From Gaiellaceae bacterium (GTDB lineage: Bacteria > Actinomycetota > Thermoleophilia > Gaiellales > Gaiellaceae): DNA of 64,000 bases. The position numbers and the translations under genes are program-made. This document shows, piece by piece, positions 20,784 to 29,035 of the stretch (within the stretch, counting starts at the first letter, position 1; each line of letters starts with the position of its first letter). The stretch covers positions 62,001 through 126,000 of the forward strand of contig JAUJMY010000005.1 in NCBI GenBank assembly GCA_030446625.1, in the 5' to 3' direction. Below the pieces are notes generated by a model. That model was given only the letters and a program-made list of their open reading frames with translations, did not search any database and had not been told where the DNA came from.

Positions 20784-23108
20784 CGCCTCGAGCAGCTCGA
20801 ACAGCGTCGTCGCGTTCGCCCGTACAGCCCGGCAGGGATGATCCGTCTTCAGCCGTGCAACGACGGCCAGCAAGTCCTGTCGCAGTTCGTGCCCGGCGCG
20901 CAGACGATCGGCGAAGCCGGCGATCGCGGCTTGCGGGACGAGGGTTCCGGCGTCTGCCAGCAGGCTCCGCAGACGGTCCTCGATAGCCGTTTGCAACGGC
21001 TCGTCGATGTCGGGAAACGAAGCGAGGGATCGCGCGGCGTGAGCGCGAACGTCGGGATGGCGGTCGGCGCAGAGCCCGAGCAGCAGTGTCGCGGCCACCG
21101 CGGCGCCGATTACGTTCGTCGCGCCGGGCAGGGTTCGCGCGGCTTGAAGCCTCGCGCCGGCGTTCTCGCTCGTGGCAAGGTCGAGCAGCTCGGCCATGAC
21201 CGCCGCCGGAGCCGCCGCGCCGAGCAACTTCAGCGCCAAGCTCAACGCGCTGGCATGAAAGGCGTCGCCCGAGGCGCCGAGCTCGTCGGCAAAGCCGTCG
21301 AGATCGGCCAAGCGCGGCTTGAGTATCGTTGCGGCTGCGACGTCGACGCGAGTCCCGTCGGCGGCCATGGCCTCGAGCGTGCGCGTCTTGTCGCCCATAC
21401 CGACGAGCGGGTCGACGATAAACTCCGCGAGCTCGCGCCAGGCGTCGTCATCCGGCAGGTGCTGGAGGAGGTGGAACAGGATGAGCGCGACGCTCAGGGT
21501 GCCCAAGCCGTACTCACCCTTGGCGGCGTTCGCACGGATCTCACGCAGGCTCGCGAGGGCATGCGCGATCGCGCGATCGCCCACGTCGCGAGGGAGCTCG
21601 ACGCCGCCGTCGAGGAAGATGGCGACGGTCGCGAGCGCCGGTCGGCGCGACCAAGCATCGCGAGCGACGGCCGCGATCTGATCCGGGTCGCTGCCGGCTA
21701 GCGAGACGGCGACGGATTCCGCGAGCAGGCTTTCGTCGCCGCCTCCGCCGAGGTGCTCTCGCACATACTCGAGCCACTGCTCGCGTACCGCCGCGTCGAG
21801 GTCGGGCCAGCGCAAAGCCTGAAGCGGGCGCGGCAGCGACTGCAAGAGAAGAGGTCCGGCGTGGTCCCGCGCGAGCTGGAGCAGGCGGCGCGCCGCATTG
21901 TTGTGCGCGTCGGCCGCGACGACGCCGAGCAACGCCGCAGCGGCGTGGTGCGCAGCCGGCGCCAGACGAACGAAGACCTCTGGGTCGAGGACGCGGTCGA
22001 GCGCGATCGCGGCCTCCTCTGCGTCGAGGAGGTCGGCGGCATTGCTCAGTAGCGCCAGCCGGGCCGTTCGATCGATGTCCGTCCACGTCGCGGTCACGGT
22101 CGCCGACGTTGTCGCACGCAAACTCTCGAGCGGACCGACGCGGACGACCGTGCGCGCGCTCGCGCCGAGCCCCTTGGCGTCGCCGACGCGGCGCAACAGA
22201 TCGAACGCCTCGGCCAGCGCCGCGTCGCTGCGACCGACGCCGGTAAGCACGCGGTAGCGACCAAGCGCGCGGCGCGCGACAGCAATTCCGTTCCAGTCGG
22301 CGAGTGCCTCGCCGCGATTTACCGCTGCGACCAGTCCGCGCTCGACTGGCTCCTGCGCACGCCAGACGATCGTCCGCTCGTACGGATTCACCAGCGCGTC
22401 CTCGAACTCAGCTCTCAAGTATTCGTCGAGGCCGCTCGCGAGCAGGATGTCCGTTCGGTTGATGACGGGGTCGTCGGTGCGCGGCGGCACGTCCGCTATG
22501 TCGATCGTCCGCTCGGTGGGCCGAAGCTTCTGCTCGAAGCGAAACAGGTTCGAGCAGGCGACGATCCAGAGGGTGCGCTCGACGCCGTTCGCGGCAGGCT
22601 CCTCGCCGCGCGCCGCGCGCGTTGTCGCGATCGCGTCGTCCAGGTCATCAGCCTCGATTGCGCGCATGCCGAGGTGGAGGCGCACGAGCCGCTGCGCGAC
22701 GGCGTCGCTCGTGGACGTGAGGCGGTCGTTGAGGAGCGCGCGAGCGCGGTCGTAGTCGTCGAGCGCTGCGTAGGCTGTGGCGGCGAGGACGGTGGCGACC
22801 AGTCCGAGATCGCCCGTCTCGGCCGCCAGGTCCGCGATCTCCGCCGGCGCGCCGTCCACGCCGGCGAGGTGGCGGCCAACCGCAGCGATCAGACGCCTCT
22901 CCGGCTCGGCGTCCGCATCGGCCGGCGCGCCAACCGCCGCCCACGCCGCACGTTTCGCATGACGCTCGTAGATGGTCAATTCGACGTCGAGGAGCAGCGC
23001 TAGTGCTACCTCCGGCGTCGGCTGCTTAGTCCAAGTCCCCTCGCGCAGGAGCCCGGCCGGAGCGATGAGCGCTGCCAACCACCGCCTCTGGGCTGCCTCC
23101 TCATCCAC
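20772..23108 (-). CDS. Large all-helical HEAT/TPR-like protein
   Basis: 778 residues from GTG 23108 (VDEEAAQRRWLAAL); the longer open frame upstream is low-complexity and unlikely to be coding. The protein is almost entirely alpha-helical. The middle contains TPR-like helix pairs (YAALDDYDRARALLNDRL), and the C-terminal third has HEAT-like units such as RHPDVRAHAARSLASF. There are no enzymatic motifs, transmembrane segments or signal peptide. It probably forms a cytosolic scaffold or protein-binding solenoid. It is convergent with the membrane protein and faces a broken SIR2-like gene on its other side. Confidence 0.65.
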   Translation of the reverse strand: MDEEAAQRRWLAALIAPAGLLREGTWTKQPTPEVALALLLDVELTIYERHAKRAAWAAVGAPADADAEPERRLIAAVGRHLAGVDGAPAEIADLAAETGDLGLVATVLAATAYAALDDYDRARALLNDRLTSTSDAVAQRLVRLHLGMRAIEADDLDDAIATTRAARGEEPAANGVERTLWIVACSNLFRFEQKLRPTERTIDIADVPPRTDDPVINRTDILLASGLDEYLRAEFEDALVNPYERTIVWRAQEPVERGLVAAVNRGEALADWNGIAVARRALGRYRVLTGVGRSDAALAEAFDLLRRVGDAKGLGASARTVVRVGPLESLRATTSATVTATWTDIDRTARLALLSNAADLLDAEEAAIALDRVLDPEVFVRLAPAAHHAAAALLGVVAADAHNNAARRLLQLARDHAGPLLLQSLPRPLQALRWPDLDAAVREQWLEYVREHLGGGGDESLLAESVAVSLAGSDPDQIAAVARDAWSRRPALATVAIFLDGGVELPRDVGDRAIAHALASLREIRANAAKGEYGLGTLSVALILFHLLQHLPDDDAWRELAEFIVDPLVGMGDKTRTLEAMAADGTRVDVAAATILKPRLADLDGFADELGASGDAFHASALSLALKLLGAAAPAAVMAELLDLATSENAGARLQAARTLPGATNVIGAAVAATLLLGLCADRHPDVRAHAARSLASFPDIDEPLQTAIEDRLRSLLADAGTLVPQAAIAGFADRLRAGHELRQDLLAVVARLKTDHPCRAVRANATTLFELLEASGK

Positions 23109-23307
23109 GCTGCGAGCGTATCCGTGTCGGCCGGAAGATTTTGAGCGACTACGCGGCGATCCGAACGGACCCCTCGAACGATGCGTAGCGGTGGAGCGCG
23201 CGGCGGCACGGATGGTTGGCCAATGGTCGCGATCGGTGCGACAGTAGCTCCGTGACCGAACCGGTCGCCCGTCACGATCTCGAGCGCGCCGTGCCGGCCT
23301 CGTCGAA

Positions 23308-23514
23308 GTGATCCGCCTCCTCCACCCCGTGATCGGCCTCACCAACAGCGCGATCGCGACGTTGGCCATCGGGGAGGAGGTGGACGACAATCTGCGCGGC
23401 GGCCTCGACGATGCCGCCGAGTCGCTCGAGCTGGCGACGACGCTGCTCGAGCGCGTCGCCGAGTTCCTACCGCCCGACATCGTCGCGGAGTTCCGCCGCG
23501 GCGGCGGCCTGTAG
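23308..23514 (+). CDS. Possible small helical protein
   Basis: 68 codons from GTG 23308, with an amphipathic heptad-like composition (VDDNLRGGLDDAAESLELA, then TTLLERVAEFLP). It ends just before the SIR2-like remnant and could be its upstream partner, or part of the same decayed gene. No ribosome-binding site stands out. Support is only codon-like composition and position. Confidence 0.3.
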   Translation: MIRLLHPVIGLTNSAIATLAIGEEVDDNLRGGLDDAAESLELATTLLERVAEFLPPDIVAEFRRGGGL

Positions 23515-24054
23515 CTGTCCGGCGCGTCGATGCGATCGCGTTCTTGCTGGGCTCCGGCGCGTCGCACGCAGCGGGCATGCCGTCCGTCGCCGACCTAACC
23601 GAGCAAGTGATGACTGCGCGGCACGCGGCCCGTTGGGCGAAGGTACGTCGTGCTCGACGGACCACCGGCCGATGCCGGGGATGCCGTCGACGCGGCGGGG
23701 GACCTGATTCGGTTCGTGCGCGAGCTGCACAGTCGCGCGGAGAGGTTTCTCCGGAAACACGGCGACGATCGGCAGGTCAACTACGAAGACATCGCCTTCG
23801 CGGCGACCCAGATCGCTGACTGTCTTTCGTTCGAGTACGAGAACCCGGTTCTCGACCCGCTGATCGTCGAGCTCGCGGCGAGATACACGGCCGGCGACGA
23901 AGCCGAGCTCGCAGCTCGCCGCGGAAGCTCGGGAGTATGTAACGAGCACCCGCGTTCGTTCGTCGGGGCGGCTCGCCCTGGCGCCGCACGCGCGTTGGCA
24001 GCCGCCGAAGACACGGACGTCTTGCGCTCATCGAGCAATGGCTCGAGAACGTGA
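23515..24054 (+). pseudogene. SIR2-like (NAD-binding) gene, frameshifted remnant
   Basis: The first frame reads RVDAIAFLLGSGASHAAGM and then PSVADLTEQV, the glycine-rich N-terminus of SIR2-like domains. After about 23635 homology continues in another frame with NYEDIAFAATQIADCLSFEY and then ENPVLDPLIVELAARY, a pattern I recognise from SIR2-like effector proteins. A third frame resumes near 23905 (QLAAEAREYVTST) and then dies out. At least two frameshifts and a missing C-terminus make this non-functional as read. SIR2-like NADases occur in bacterial anti-phage systems, so this may be a relic of a defence gene. The assignment rests on motifs only. Confidence 0.5.
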
Positions 24055-24852
24055 GTTGGGATGAGGTGCGGTCGCACGTACCGTAATTGGAAGAGTCCGT
24101 GAGGCCGCTTCTCGTATGGCGCGTCGTCCGCTTCGTCGTCGCCTCCGCCACGGCCTGAGACGCGCTGCAACTAGCGTGTTCGTGACTTACCACTGTGCGG
24201 TCAGCGCGTGAGAGCACGAGCACGCCGTGCGCGAACACTACTTCAGCACGACGCGCGCGGATGCTGCCCACGATCGAAGTAAGTGAACGGCCTCCGCCCG
24301 AGCGTCTTCGGCGTCGCCCGACGCGTCTAAGGCAATTTCTACGTCCCGTCCGTCGTAACACAAGCATCCAAACGTGACCTTCGCGGTCGCGAGGTCGTCC
24401 ATGGGACACCGGCGATTTCGAGGAGCGTTGCGTGGTGGTAGCCGAGGCGATCGTCGTCTGTGACGAGTCTACCCGACCCAATTAGCACGCCGTTGACGAT
24501 CACGAATTTACGCCACGCGCGATTCGCAGGCAGCATCGCCTAATCGCGTAGCCACGGAACGCGGAATGCCTGCTTCCAGTCCTGCTGCTGTACCGGGTCG
24601 GCGCTGGGGACGCTGATCGCTTTCAACAACACCATGTACTTGTTGAGCATCTTCTCAAGGAGGTCGATCGCCGGCGTTGAACTCCTCCCAAGTGGGGAGC
24701 CGCGTCAGTGGCCGCTGGTCGTTGTGCGCGACGAGTCGGGCGGCCGCCTTCGCGCCGTTCTCGCCACGTTCGGCTGACCTCCGGAGCGATCTACAGATTC
24801 GGCCGCAGCCGATTAGCCGGCGCTGGTGAGGTGCCTACGCCCGAGTTGGCCG
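24055..24852. other. About 800 bases of degenerate DNA without a supported gene
   Basis: No open frame here has domain-like sequence over its whole length. Short open stretches on the minus strand (for example 24339-24536, containing FVIVNGVLIGSGR) look like fragments of a decayed gene, with a second piece continuing in another frame. I see no repeat, RNA or clear promoter. Confidence 0.4.
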
Positions 24853-25149
24853 CTACGCGCCAGTCAGCCGGTCATACAGTTCGTCGCGGAGCTTCGGGTC
24901 GTTGTTGATCCGCTCCTGAACGACCGCTTGGCGAAACTCGGGGAAGTAATCCGGAGGAAGGTCGAGCACTGATGCGACCCGCCGGACGAGGTCCGCGCTG
25001 GGTGACTTGTAGTCAGCGCGCCGCATTACGCGCGACAAGTGTGACGGGTTAACGCCGACGAGCTGCGCAAGCTCGCGCAAGCTGAGCACCCGCTCATCGA
25101 GAAGCCGCCGCAGCTCCTCCACGAATGGCCGATCTGTGCGCTCCGGCAT
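24853..25149 (-). CDS. XRE-family (Cro/CI-type) repressor
   Basis: 98 residues from ATG 25149. A helix-turn-helix occupies residues ~20-55 (LSLRELAQLVGVNPSHLSRV), followed by a second helical stretch with LDLPPDYFPEFR, a common layout for XRE proteins of mobile elements. It is transcribed away from an excisionase/integrase pair, with a 29-bp palindrome 50 bases upstream of its start. The arrangement suggests it represses its own promoter and the excision/integration genes. Confidence 0.85.
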   Translation of the reverse strand: MPERTDRPFVEELRRLLDERVLSLRELAQLVGVNPSHLSRVMRRADYKSPSADLVRRVASVLDLPPDYFPEFRQAVVQERINNDPKLRDELYDRLTGA

Positions 25150-25198
25150 CGCGGCGAGTATGTCGGACGCGGCCGCAGAGGTCGTCGCGCCGTGGTAG

Positions 25199-25227
25199 TG
25201 TCCACATGGTCAGTGACCATATGGACA
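25199..25227. promoter_or_regulatory. Palindromic operator between XRE repressor and excisionase/integrase genes
   Basis: Left arm TGTCCACATGGTCA (25199-25212) and right arm TGACCATATGGACA (25214-25227) are inverted repeats with one mismatch around a single central G. The site sits between the divergent XRE and excisionase genes, a natural place for XRE binding and control of both directions. Confidence 0.75.
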
Positions 25228-25282
25228 TAAAGGTGATGCGGCCCTGACTGAGCGACTGCTGACGACGCGTGACGTCTCGGTC

Positions 25283-25495
25283 ATGCTTGCGATCTCTAGC
25301 GACGCGGTGCTTCGGCGGTGGCGCGCCGGAGAGCTTCCCGGGTTCCGACTCTCGTCGAAGGTCCTTCGGTTCCGGGAATCAGAAGTACACGCGTGGTTGG
25401 AGGAATGCCGACACGGCCCACGTCCGCGCCATGCGGCAACGCGCCAGCCGCCTCGGCTCGTACGTGCACCCGTCGAAACGTTCGATGCCAGCTAG
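25283..25495 (+). CDS. Excisionase-like MerR/AlpA-type winged-helix protein
   Basis: The recognisable domain begins upstream of the first ATG, at LLTTRDVSVMLAISSDAV, which implies a non-standard start near 25244-25260 or a truncated N-terminus; from ATG 25283 the product is 70 aa. LRRWRAGELPGFRLSSKVLR, followed by FRESEVHAWLEE, is the classic excisionase/helix-turn-helix pattern of phage and island control genes. Its 3' end overlaps the integrase start by 11 bases, so the two are probably co-translated. It likely acts as a recombination directionality factor or targeting HTH; DNA contacts are not known. Confidence 0.7.
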   Translation: MLAISSDAVLRRWRAGELPGFRLSSKVLRFRESEVHAWLEECRHGPRPRHAATRQPPRLVRAPVETFDAS

Positions 25496-26585
25496 GCAGC
25501 GCGGGTGGGTGCGGAAGCGTCAGGGTGGATGGCAAGCGTGCTGGCGCGAAGGCGCGCGTCAGCGGACCGGGCCGCGCCTTTTCGCAACGAAGACCGAGGC
25601 GAAGGACTGGCTCAGCGAGCGCCTGTCCGCTGTGCACGCACCGTCCCCGAGCGTTACCTTCGCCGACCACGTTGAGCGCTACCTCCGCCTCCATGCTTCG
25701 TCAGTGGAGCCTTCGACGATCAAGACGCTTCGTGAGCGGCTGGGCGCGACGGGCGCGAAAGCGAGTACGCGCCGTCACTACCGAACAGCCATCGAAGCTT
25801 TCGGCGAAGTTCCTCTGAGCGAGGTGGAGGGTCTCGCGTTACAGATCGCCGAATGGCAGGCGACGCTTCCGCCCGGGTACCGGTACGCGATCGTCCGTTC
25901 GTTTCGACAGGTTCTTTCGGCGGCGGTGAGATGGCAGCTCATCCGCGAGAACCCCGCGGTCCGAGCCGGGCTGAACCCGGAGCCGCGAAAGCCGGAGGTC
26001 GCTTTCTTCCCTGCTCTGGCGGACGTTGATCGTCTCGCTGCCGAGTTACCACCCGCGTTCGCTGCCATACCGGTCTTCTGTGTTGAGACGGGGCTCCGCC
26101 CGTCCGAGTGGATCGCGCTCGAGCGAAAGCACGTCGACCGCGATGCGCGCGTCGTGAAGGTTCGGCAGTCGTTCGTCCGCGGCCGGGTCAGCGAGTACGG
26201 GAAGACGGCGCGGTCAAGGCGCGACGTTCCCTTGACCGAACGTGCTGTCGCCGCCCTGGACTCGTTGCCGCGGCGTCTCGACACGCCGCGCATCTTCGCC
26301 TCGGCGACAGCTGCTCATCTCGACCTCGGCAACTGGCGCCGGCGCGAATGGCGTCCCGCTCTCATCGCCGCGGGACTCGATGAAAAGCTGACGCCGTATT
26401 CGATGCGCCATACATATGCGAGCTTTGCCCTCGACGCCGGTGTCAGCATCTTCGAGCTGTCGCGGGTGATGGGGACGTCGGTGCGGGTCATCGACGCGAC
26501 GTACGGCCATCTCGTGCGTGATTCGCTCGACCGCGTCCGTGCGGCGCTGGAAGCGCGCGCTGCGCGCGACACACACACGCGATAA
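25485..26585 (+). CDS. Tyrosine recombinase (island integrase)
   Basis: 366 residues from ATG 25485 (MPARQRGWVRKRQGG). The N-terminal ~60 residues are a basic arm-binding/AP2-like segment, the middle a SAM-like core-binding domain, and the C-terminal half the catalytic domain: first Arg in TGLRPSEW, a lysine in GKTARSRRDV, the second Arg in YSMRHTYASF and nucleophile Tyr in ATYGHLV. The HxxR motif has Tyr instead of His at its first position. The gene ends 76 bases before a 51-bp copy of the tRNA-Asp 3' half, as expected for an integrase next to its attachment site. Overlap with the excisionase-like gene and the XRE operator upstream imply coordinated control. Confidence 0.92.
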   Translation: MPARQRGWVRKRQGGWQACWREGARQRTGPRLFATKTEAKDWLSERLSAVHAPSPSVTFADHVERYLRLHASSVEPSTIKTLRERLGATGAKASTRRHYRTAIEAFGEVPLSEVEGLALQIAEWQATLPPGYRYAIVRSFRQVLSAAVRWQLIRENPAVRAGLNPEPRKPEVAFFPALADVDRLAAELPPAFAAIPVFCVETGLRPSEWIALERKHVDRDARVVKVRQSFVRGRVSEYGKTARSRRDVPLTERAVAALDSLPRRLDTPRIFASATAAHLDLGNWRRREWRPALIAAGLDEKLTPYSMRHTYASFALDAGVSIFELSRVMGTSVRVIDATYGHLVRDSLDRVRAALEARAARDTHTR

Positions 26586-26661
26586 CACCGTTTGCTGCCC
26601 TGGCGCTGCCCAGGCTGCCCGTCCGCCGTCGCGGGAATACCGCGAGGAGCAGCGCAGACAG

Positions 26662-26712
26662 GAGACGGGAGCGACGGGACTCGAACCCGCGACCTCCGGC
26701 GTGACAGGCCGG
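26662..26712 (-). repeat. 51-bp attachment-site copy: 3' half of tRNA-Asp
   Basis: Identical over 51 bases to 29909-29959 inside and just beyond the intact tRNA-Asp. It covers the T-arm, variable loop and anticodon region and stops at the 5' side of the anticodon stem. It is the duplicated att core left by site-specific integration. Confidence 0.9.
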
Positions 26713-26960
26713 GCTCGAGGGTCACGACGGTCGGCGACGATTGACGCCGAAGCACTCTACCCATGGGGCAATTTGGGCTCGTGCTCGCCTGGCTCGGCGG
26801 TGAAGATCGCCACAAGAGCGCCGCCCCATGCCCTGCTGCTCCTTGCGGGCATGCCCGAGCGCCATCCCACCAGATAAGCGCTGCCAAGCGCAGCCCAGCC
26901 TGCGATCTGCTCCCGACGAGGACTAGTTCGGGCTGCCGGCGGCGCTTTCGGCGGGTTTTT

Positions 26961-27149
26961 ATGCCTCGTACGTACGACATGAGTCGACGCGCGGCTGCGC
27001 GCGAGGAGACGCCGCGGCGGATCGTGGAGGCAACGGCGAAGCTGCACGGGGAGAGAGGGGTACGGCGGCAGCCGATCGTCTGCCGCTGCGGCAGCAGCGC
27101 CGTGGGGAGAGCGCCAGCGAGCCCGTGTGATCTTTTTAGCCACGGCTAA
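26961..27149 (+). pseudogene. Truncated TetR-family regulator remnant
   Basis: From ATG 26961 the translation MPRTYDMSRRAAAREETPRR then IVEATAKLHGERGV matches the start of TetR/AcrR repressors, up to the first helix of the DNA-binding domain. Beyond about 27065 the frame becomes Cys/Arg-rich with no TetR pattern and stops at 27149, just before the PepSY operon operator. Only ~35 of ~190 residues remain, so it is a fragment. A T5 run immediately precedes the ATG. Confidence 0.6.
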
Positions 27150-27150
27150 A
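27135..27150. promoter_or_regulatory. Perfect palindrome upstream of PepSY operon (possible metal-regulator site)
   Basis: TTTAGCC-AC-GGCTAAA is a perfect 7-bp inverted repeat 50 bases before the first gene of the membrane operon. Its AT-rich ends and TTTAG/CTAAA half-sites recall DtxR/MntR-type operators, though it is not the exact consensus I know. The binding protein is not identified. Confidence 0.55.
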
Positions 27151-27200
27151 TTATGGTTCAATAGTCGCCGCGCATCTCTGGTTGCAAGAGGGGGACTGAC

Positions 27201-27410
27201 ATGTCGACGAGATACCGATCGCAGCAGGCCGCACAGCAAACCGAATCGCCCGGCGTCACGATCAGCCCCGAGTCGTCCTCGACGGATCCGGCGAACGCGG
27301 TCCTGCCGGCGCTGTCGTGGCGGGTCCGCCTCGTCGGCCTCGCCGCAGCCGTTGCGTTGGCGTGGTCGTTCGCGTACGCGTTCAGCTTCCTCGCCTGGGT
27401 GGCGGCGTGA
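27201..27410 (+). CDS. Small single-pass membrane protein
   Basis: 69 residues with a strong ribosome-binding site (AAGAGGGGG) before ATG 27201. The N-terminal ~40 residues are polar and Ser/Pro-rich; the C-terminus is one transmembrane helix (LVGLAAAVALAWSFAYAFSF). Its TGA overlaps the GTG of the PepSY protein. It is probably a subunit or assembly partner of that protein; I know no named family. Confidence 0.65.
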   Translation: MSTRYRSQQAAQQTESPGVTISPESSSTDPANAVLPALSWRVRLVGLAAAVALAWSFAYAFSFLAWVAA

Positions 27411-28576
27411 CAGAGCTCCTAGACGTCCGCGATACCGAGGAGGACCCGGACAAGGAGGTCCGGTCGCGTTCGCCGGAGCCACAGGCGGGCACGCGCGGGG
27501 CGAGGCGGCGCTGGGGCAAGGGCGGCTCGCTGGTCGTCGACGTGCACAACGTGCTGGGTCTTCTCGCGGCCGTGGCAATCGTCGTCGTCTCGGCGACCGG
27601 CGTGCTGTTGAACCACCTCGAGTTCTTCGGGATCACGCGGCCGGCGCCGGCGGCGGCGGAGCAGCGAGCGCCACTGGCCGACGTTCTCTCGGTTCCCGAG
27701 ATCGTCGAGGCGGCTCAGGCCGCCGAAGTGCGTTCCCGCGCTGGTGGTGTGGGAGAGCCGGCCGCGCTCGACCGGGCGACGTGGCGTCCGGGCAAGGGCG
27801 TCGTCGACGTCAGGCTCGACGGCGATCCGGTCACGTCCGTGTTCGTCGACGATACGACTGCGGAGGTGCTCGACCAGCTCGAGCGCCACGACCTAAGCGT
27901 GACCGCCGCCCACTCGGGTGAGCTGATCGACAAACCGTGGGTGATCCTGTCCGATCTCGTCGCGCTCGTGCTGATCATCAGCGTCATCACCGGCGTGACC
28001 GTCTGGGTACGGCGCGTCAAGCGCCGCAGGCGGCTCGTCGGCGCCCGCGCCGGGGGCTCGAAGTGGATCCGCGCGAACTGGTGGTTTCACCTCGTCGGCG
28101 GCCTGACCGCATCCGGCTACCTCGTCGTGATGAGTGTGACGGGAATCCTGTTGAACCACAAGCAGCCGCTCGGGTTCATGGACGCCAAGCCGGAGCTCCC
28201 CGAACGGGGGGCCGACTTCCGCCCGCTTCCGGTCGGCGACATGGTCGCGTCGGCGATCGCGTTCCGGGCATCAGCGAAGCTTGGCACCGAGAACGTGAAG
28301 TCGATCGACTACCGCCCAGACGGCTACGCGAAGGTCCGCTTCGACGACGACGACTACGAGGTCATCGTCGACGCCGCCGACGGTTCGGTCGAGAAGGCGT
28401 CGCGACGCTGGGATGTCTGGATCGAGGACCTGCATAGCGGACTGCTGCTCGGGTCCAGGGGCTGGTTGGTCGCCGACATCTCCGCCGTCATCGCCATCCT
28501 CCTCGCGATCAATGGGGCGTACCTCTGGACGCGGCCAGCGTGGCGAGCGCGCGACGCCCGACAGAAAGGAGCATGA
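27407..28576 (+). CDS. PepSY-associated transmembrane protein (iron-reductase-like)
   Basis: 389 residues from GTG 27407. Membrane helices include LVVDVHNVLGLLAAVAIVVV with a conserved His, VILSDLVALVLIISVITGV, an N-W-W-F-H-L-V-G-G helix and VADISAVIAILLAINGAYLW. Between them lie two PepSY-like extracytoplasmic modules (VVDVRLDGDPVTSVFVDD and YAKVRFDDDDYEVIVD). Proteins of this architecture (PiuB/PepSY_TM) are linked to iron-siderophore reduction or uptake, with membrane histidines as possible haem ligands. It is the middle gene of a three-gene operon behind a palindromic operator, which fits metal-responsive control but does not prove it. Confidence 0.8.
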   Translation: MTELLDVRDTEEDPDKEVRSRSPEPQAGTRGARRRWGKGGSLVVDVHNVLGLLAAVAIVVVSATGVLLNHLEFFGITRPAPAAAEQRAPLADVLSVPEIVEAAQAAEVRSRAGGVGEPAALDRATWRPGKGVVDVRLDGDPVTSVFVDDTTAEVLDQLERHDLSVTAAHSGELIDKPWVILSDLVALVLIISVITGVTVWVRRVKRRRRLVGARAGGSKWIRANWWFHLVGGLTASGYLVVMSVTGILLNHKQPLGFMDAKPELPERGADFRPLPVGDMVASAIAFRASAKLGTENVKSIDYRPDGYAKVRFDDDDYEVIVDAADGSVEKASRRWDVWIEDLHSGLLLGSRGWLVADISAVIAILLAINGAYLWTRPAWRARDARQKGA

Positions 28577-29035
28577 ATGGCGACGATCTCAGAGGCTGTC
28601 ATGAGCCACAAGCCCCGGCAGCGCCGTCTGATCGTTGCGCAGGTCCACGTCAGCGCTGCGCTGCTGCTCGCGGCGGCGTTGCTGTGGAACGCCGCCGAGG
28701 AGCTCGATGCGCTCGGTCGCTGGGAGCTCGCGTTCATCCTCGTCGTCGCAGCCGGCTTGGCGCTCGTCCACGCGACGCTACCGTGGTTGCTACCCGCCCT
28801 CACCCCGCGCCGCCAACGCACAGGGATCTGGCAGGCCCTGATACTCGCGGCGATCCCCGCCGCCGCCACAACCACGCTGATCGGCTTCTGGGCCGTCGGG
28901 GCGTGCCAGCTGCTGCTGCTCGCCGGCGTGGTCGCCGAGCTCGGCGCGCGCCGACGCATTCTCCTGTTGCTCTGGGTGCTCGGTACGACGGCGTACGCGA
29001 TCACGCTTTGGCACCTCGACTCCCCGCTGGTGTAA
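28577..29035 (+). CDS. Four-helix membrane protein, last gene of PepSY operon
   Basis: 152 residues, ATG 28577 directly after the PepSY stop and preceded by AAAGGAG. Four hydrophobic helices are visible (VHVSAALLLAAALLW, AFILVVAAGLALVHATLPWL, ALILAAIPAAATTTLIGFWA, ILLLLWVLGTTAYAITLW). No catalytic motif. It likely forms a membrane complex with the two upstream products. Confidence 0.65.
   Translation: MATISEAVMSHKPRQRRLIVAQVHVSAALLLAAALLWNAAEELDALGRWELAFILVVAAGLALVHATLPWLLPALTPRRQRTGIWQALILAAIPAAATTTLIGFWAVGACQLLLLAGVVAELGARRRILLLLWVLGTTAYAITLWHLDSPLV

Noticed and set aside
24339-24536. Minus-strand fragment FVIVNGVLIGSGR...YHHATLLEIAG with a vaguely ubiquitin-like strand pattern
   Set aside because: Too short, continues only by changing frame, and no E1/E2/deubiquitinase partner is nearby; not enough to claim a ubiquitin-like system.
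26713-26770. Possible 5' half of tRNA-Asp after the att copy
   Set aside because: Only a 9-base match (GCACTCTAC) displaced by ~40 bases; no D-arm or acceptor strand can be formed.
26940-26960. Possible terminator with a T5 run before the TetR fragment
   Set aside because: The preceding GC-rich sequence forms only a 4-bp stem; not convincing.
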